Assembly: GCA_947631665.1 (NCBI GenBank)
Contig: CANRMF010000005.1
Coordinates: forward strand, 1-64,000
Length of the DNA stretch: 64,000 bases
DNA from: an uncultured Lachnospiraceae bacterium
GTDB taxonomy: Bacteria; Bacillota; Clostridia; Lachnospirales; Lachnospiraceae
Direction: 5' to 3'
Shown here: positions 60,954 through 64,000 of the stretch, piece by piece
Layout of the letters: every line of letters starts with the position of its first letter
Numbering within the stretch: the first letter of the stretch is position 1
Translations under genes and position numbers: made by a program
Notes under the pieces: model-generated
Databases searched by the model: none
What the model was told of the DNA's origin: nothing
What the model saw: only the letters and a program-made list of their open reading frames with translations

Positions 60954-62624
60954 ATGAAGACCGATATTGAAATTGCGCAGGAAGCAGTGATGAAACCGAT
61001 TAAAGAGGTTGCAGAGAGCCTGAATATTACAGAGGACGATTTGGAATTATATGGAAAATATAAAGCGAAAATCTCCAACGAGTATTATGAAAAAATCAAA
61101 GAAAATCCCGACGGGAAATTGATTTTGGTGACGGCAATCAACCCGACGCCTGCCGGAGAAGGAAAAACTACCGTAACGGTCGGTCTGGGAGAAGCATTTG
61201 GAAGATTAAACAAAAAAGCGGTAATTGCTCTGAGGGAGCCGTCTTTGGGCCCATGCTTTGGCATTAAGGGTGGCGCTGCCGGCGGCGGATATGCGCAGGT
61301 CGTTCCGATGGAGGACTTAAATCTCCACTTTACCGGAGATTTTCATGCAATTACAGCGGCAAACAATTTATGCGCCGCAATGTTAGACAACGCAATCCAG
61401 CAGGGAAATGAATTGCAGATTGATCCAAATCAGGTTGTATGGAAGCGATGCGTGGATATCAACGACCGCGTTCTTAGAAATATCGTTGTCGGTCTTGGAA
61501 GAAAAGTAGACGGCGTGGTTCGGGAGGATCATTTTGTCATTACGGTTGCTTCCGAAATTATGGCAATTCTTTGTCTTGCTACGGATTATGCAGATTTAAA
61601 GGAACGTCTCGGAAAAATCATTCTTGCCTATACCTATGATGGAAAGCCGGTTACGGCAAAAGATATTCGGGCGGTCGGTTCTATGGCGGCATTGCTGAAA
61701 GACGCTATGAAACCGAACCTCATTCAGACGCTTGAGCACACGCCGGCGCTTGTGCATGGCGGCCCGTTTGCCAATATTGCGCATGGCTGCAACTCTGTGA
61801 AAGCGACGCAGACCGCGTTGAAAATGGCAGATTACGTCATTACGGAGGCGGGCTTCGGCGCGGATCTGGGCGCAGAAAAGTTTATGGATATCAAGTGCCG
61901 CAAGGCAGGATTAAAACCGGACTGCGTCGTGCTGGTGGCTACTGTGCGCGCGCTCAAATATAACGGCGGTGTTGCAAAAGAGCATCTCTCTGAAGAAAAT
62001 TTAGAGGCACTTGCAAAAGGGATTGTCAATCTTGAAAAACATATTGAAAACTTACAGAAGTTCGGCGTTCCGGTTGTTGTGACGCTGAACCAGTTTGTTA
62101 CGGATACCGAAGCGGAATATCAGTTTATTAAACAGTTCTGCGAGGAAAGAAACTGCGAATTTGCTCTGGCAGAGGTTTGGGCAAAAGGCGGTGAGGGCGG
62201 TATTGCCTTGGCAGAAAAAGTCATTGAAACCATCGAGCGCAAACCGTCGCATTTTGCTCCGCTGTATCCGGACGACTTGTCCATTAAGGAAAAGATAGAA
62301 ACCATCGCAAAAGAAATTTATGGCGCAGACGGCGTCAGTTATTCACCGGAGGCGGAAACGGCAATCAGAAAAATTGAAGACTTGGGTTACGGCGATTGTC
62401 CGGTCTGCATGGCAAAAACGCAGTATTCGCTCTCTGACGATATGAAAAAACTCGGCCGCCCTACCGGATTTACCATTCATATCCGCGAAATCTACATTTC
62501 AGCGGGCGCAGGGTTTGTGGTAGCCATCACCGGAAATATTATGACGATGCCGGGACTGTCCAAGAGCCCCGCAGCTTACGGGATTGATTTGACGGACGAT
62601 GGAAAAATTACAGGATTATTTTAA
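60954..62624 (+). CDS. fhs: Formate-tetrahydrofolate ligase
   Basis: A 556-residue Fhs making 10-formyl-THF from formate, ATP and [24 protein letters not shown] is the nucleotide-binding loop; [19 protein letters not shown] and [20 protein letters not shown] are family hallmarks. GGAGGG precedes the ATG at 60954, 13 bases after ftsK. With folD it forms a one-carbon pair usual in acetogenic and purine-using Clostridia. Confidence 0.97.
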   Translation: MKTDIEIAQEAVMKPIKEVAESLNITEDDLELYGKYKAKISNEYYEKIKENPDGKLILVTAINPTPAGEGKTTVTVGLGEAFGRLNKKAVIALREPSLGPCFGIKGGAAGGGYAQVVPMEDLNLHFTGDFHAITAANNLCAAMLDNAIQQGNELQIDPNQVVWKRCVDINDRVLRNIVVGLGRKVDGVVREDHFVITVASEIMAILCLATDYADLKERLGKIILAYTYDGKPVTAKDIRAVGSMAALLKDAMKPNLIQTLEHTPALVHGGPFANIAHGCNSVKATQTALKMADYVITEAGFGADLGAEKFMDIKCRKAGLKPDCVVLVATVRALKYNGGVAKEHLSEENLEALAKGIVNLEKHIENLQKFGVPVVVTLNQFVTDTEAEYQFIKQFCEERNCEFALAEVWAKGGEGGIALAEKVIETIERKPSHFAPLYPDDLSIKEKIETIAKEIYGADGVSYSPEAETAIRKIEDLGYGDCPVCMAKTQYSLSDDMKKLGRPTGFTIHIREIYISAGAGFVVAITGNIMTMPGLSKSPAAYGIDLTDDGKITGLF

Positions 62625-62636
62625 GGGGAAAACAAA

Positions 62637-63476
62637 ATGATTATTGATGGAAAAAAAATATCGGCAGAAATTAAAGAAGAATTAAAGGAAAAAACAGCGC
62701 AGTTAAAGCGGCAGGGAATTACGGTTGGTCTGGCAGTCGTTCGTGTCGGGGAAGATCCGGCTTCTAAGGTTTATGTCAGAAATAAGGAAAAGGCGTGCGA
62801 ATATGTCGGAATTCAGACAAAAACCATCGTGCTGCCGGAGGAAACGACAGAGGAAGAACTGTTAAAACTCGTGGAGGAACTTAACCATGACGATGCCATC
62901 AACGGGATTTTAGTGCAGCTTCCGCTGCCAAAACAGATCAATGAGAGCACAATTCTGCTTGCCATTGATCCGAAAAAAGACGTAGACGGGTTCCACCCTG
63001 TAAGCGTCGGGAAGATGGTGATTGGAGAAAAAACATTCCTTCCATGCACGCCGGCCGGAATTATTGAAATGCTGAAACGCTCCGGTATTGAGATTGCAGG
63101 CAGGGAATGTGTTGTGATTGGCAGAAGCAATATCGTCGGAAAACCGATGGCGCTGTTACTGCTTCGGGAAAACGGAACGGTCACGATAACTCATTCCAAA
63201 ACGAGAAATTTAAAAGAAACGGCAAAACGCGCCGACATTCTAATTTCCGCAATCGGAAAGGCGAAATTTATTACGGCAGAGTACGTCAAAGAAGGCGCCG
63301 TTGTGATTGACGTCGGCATGAACCGCGATCAAGAGGGAAAATTGTGCGGGGACGTGGACTATGAATCCGTTTCCAAAATTGCCTCCGCCATCACGCCGGT
63401 TCCGGGCGGTGTAGGGCCGATGACGGTGACGATGCTTTTAGTAAACTGCATCAGAAGCGTCGAAGAAAATTCGTGA
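62637..63476 (+). CDS. folD: Methylenetetrahydrofolate dehydrogenase/cyclohydrolase
   Basis: A 279-residue FolD interconverting 5,10-methylene-, methenyl- and 10-formyl-THF. YVRNKEKACEYVGI includes the catalytic lysine; PCTPAGIIEML, VIGRSNIVGKPMALLLL and TPVPGGVGPMTVTML are present. The last six codons form the first unit of the tandem repeat that follows. Confidence 0.97.
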   Translation: MIIDGKKISAEIKEELKEKTAQLKRQGITVGLAVVRVGEDPASKVYVRNKEKACEYVGIQTKTIVLPEETTEEELLKLVEELNHDDAINGILVQLPLPKQINESTILLAIDPKKDVDGFHPVSVGKMVIGEKTFLPCTPAGIIEMLKRSGIEIAGRECVVIGRSNIVGKPMALLLLRENGTVTITHSKTRNLKETAKRADILISAIGKAKFITAEYVKEGAVVIDVGMNRDQEGKLCGDVDYESVSKIASAITPVPGGVGPMTVTMLLVNCIRSVEENS

Positions 63477-63580
63477 AGTTCGAGGCGTCGAAAAAGATTA
63501 GTGTAGTCTAAAGCGTCGAAGAAAATAGTGTAGTCCGAGGCGTCGAAGAAGATTCGTGAAGTTCGAGGCGTCGAAGAAAA
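63457..63580 (+). repeat. 28-bp tandem repeat overlapping the end of folD
   Basis: Four full units and a half unit start at 63457, 63485, 63513, 63540 and 63568 (one unit is 27 bases). Each begins GCGTCGAAGAA and ends GT(A/G)AAGT-like plus TTCGAG. The first unit encodes the last residues of FolD. No coding function is seen beyond the stop. Confidence 0.9.
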
Positions 63581-63608
63581 CAAGAAGGCATATCAGAGGG
63601 AGGTTCAT

Positions 63609-64000
63609 TTGAAATTTGCAAAAGTCATTGTCGATATATCGCATGAAAAATTAGACCGCCCTTTCGACTATAAAATTCCGGAATTTTTGGAACAGAAGGT
63701 TCAGGTTGGGACTGCGGTGACGATTCCGTTTGGACGGGGCGACCGGAAAATACAGGGTTATGTGATTGAGGTGACGCAGACGCCGGATTTTGCCCCAGAA
63801 AAAATTAAAAACATTCTTTCCGTCGTGGAAGATGCGACAACCGTAGAGAGCCAGCTTATCAGCCTTGCATGGTGGATTAAAGAAAATTACGGCTCTACGA
63901 TGAATCAGGCGTTAAAAACGGTAATTCCGGTCAAAAAGAAAGTGAAAAACCAGACGGTTGCAATTATCGAACTGTGTCTGTCGGAGCAGGAATTATCGGA
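63609..64000 (+). CDS. priA: Primosomal protein N' (PriA), 5' part
   Basis: The first 130 residues of PriA, cut by the window end. FAKVIVDISHEKLDRPFDYKIP, VGTAVTIPFGRG and IQGYVIEV form the N-terminal 3'-DNA-binding domain. PriA restarts stalled replication forks. The TTG start at 63609 follows GGGAGG. Confidence 0.92.
   Translation, partial: MKFAKVIVDISHEKLDRPFDYKIPEFLEQKVQVGTAVTIPFGRGDRKIQGYVIEVTQTPDFAPEKIKNILSVVEDATTVESQLISLAWWIKENYGSTMNQALKTVIPVKKKVKNQTVAIIELCLSEQELS

Noticed and set aside
63457-63580. A minus-strand coding region with FFDA repeats near the end of folD
   Set aside because: It is the mirror of a tandem DNA repeat, with no start signal.

Overview
The window looks like a low-to-mid GC Clostridia chromosome, most likely Lachnospiraceae. 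The evidence is the gene order rimP-nusA-ylxR-ylxQ-infB-rbfA-nrnA-truB-ribF-rpsO-pnp, AGGAGG-type ribosome binding sites, a tepA/uppP/ftsK/fhs/folD/priA block, and a large secreted glycan-active protein with a Lys-rich C-terminus. The species cannot be named from sequence alone.

Layout. 1-3217: a stand-alone acyl carrier protein, a lipoprotein, an orphan phage-type holin/amidase lysis cassette, a tRNA-Glu on the minus strand and an SDR oxidoreductase. 3321-12275: the translation/transcription operon, starting at a strong promoter whose leader carries an intrinsic terminator before rimP-nusA, and ending with rpsO under its own promoter. 12276-12940: intergenic repeats. 12941-19612: a second SDR, pnp, a small membrane protein, an O-acetylhomoserine sulfhydrylase, a eukaryotic-type HisA and an AraC-type regulator. 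19769-23917: a 1382-residue secreted protein with beta-helix and GH128-like domains. 57102-64000: the 3' part of tepA, then uppP, ftsK, fhs, folD and the start of priA.

The centre (24350-57101, about 32.75 kb, visibly more AT-rich) is a complete prophage with an HK97-type head and a contractile PBSX/XkdK-like tail. It is inserted by a large serine integrase into tepA, a ClpP-like protease gene. Joining the two tepA parts at the AC dinucleotide found at both junctions restores an exact 214-residue reading frame, and the reconstructed attP and attB are both near-perfect palindromes centred on that AC. Order inside: integrase, TM2-HIRAN protein, candidate structured RNA, repressor with a divergent promoter/operator region, HUH-type Rep, a DNA methyltransferase interrupted at a G9 tract, many small early genes (including a radical SAM gene split at an A AAA AAG site), HNH-terS-terL-portal-ClpP protease-capsid, connectors, sheath, tube, frameshifted tail chaperone, tape measure, baseplate, fibre, holin, amidase and a SPOR-like protein.

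The most unusual part is the right end of the prophage (55617-57102). Two accessory cassettes lie in tandem. Each has the same terminator-plus-promoter flank, a different palindromic operator inside a 17-bp promoter spacer, a Lys-rich one-helix peptide, a strong hairpin, a second small hydrophobic ORF, a small DNA-binding protein, and a shared 74-bp end that runs exactly into an attP half-site. The internal copy of that half-site suggests the cassettes were added stepwise at the attachment site. I do not recognise this arrangement as a described system.
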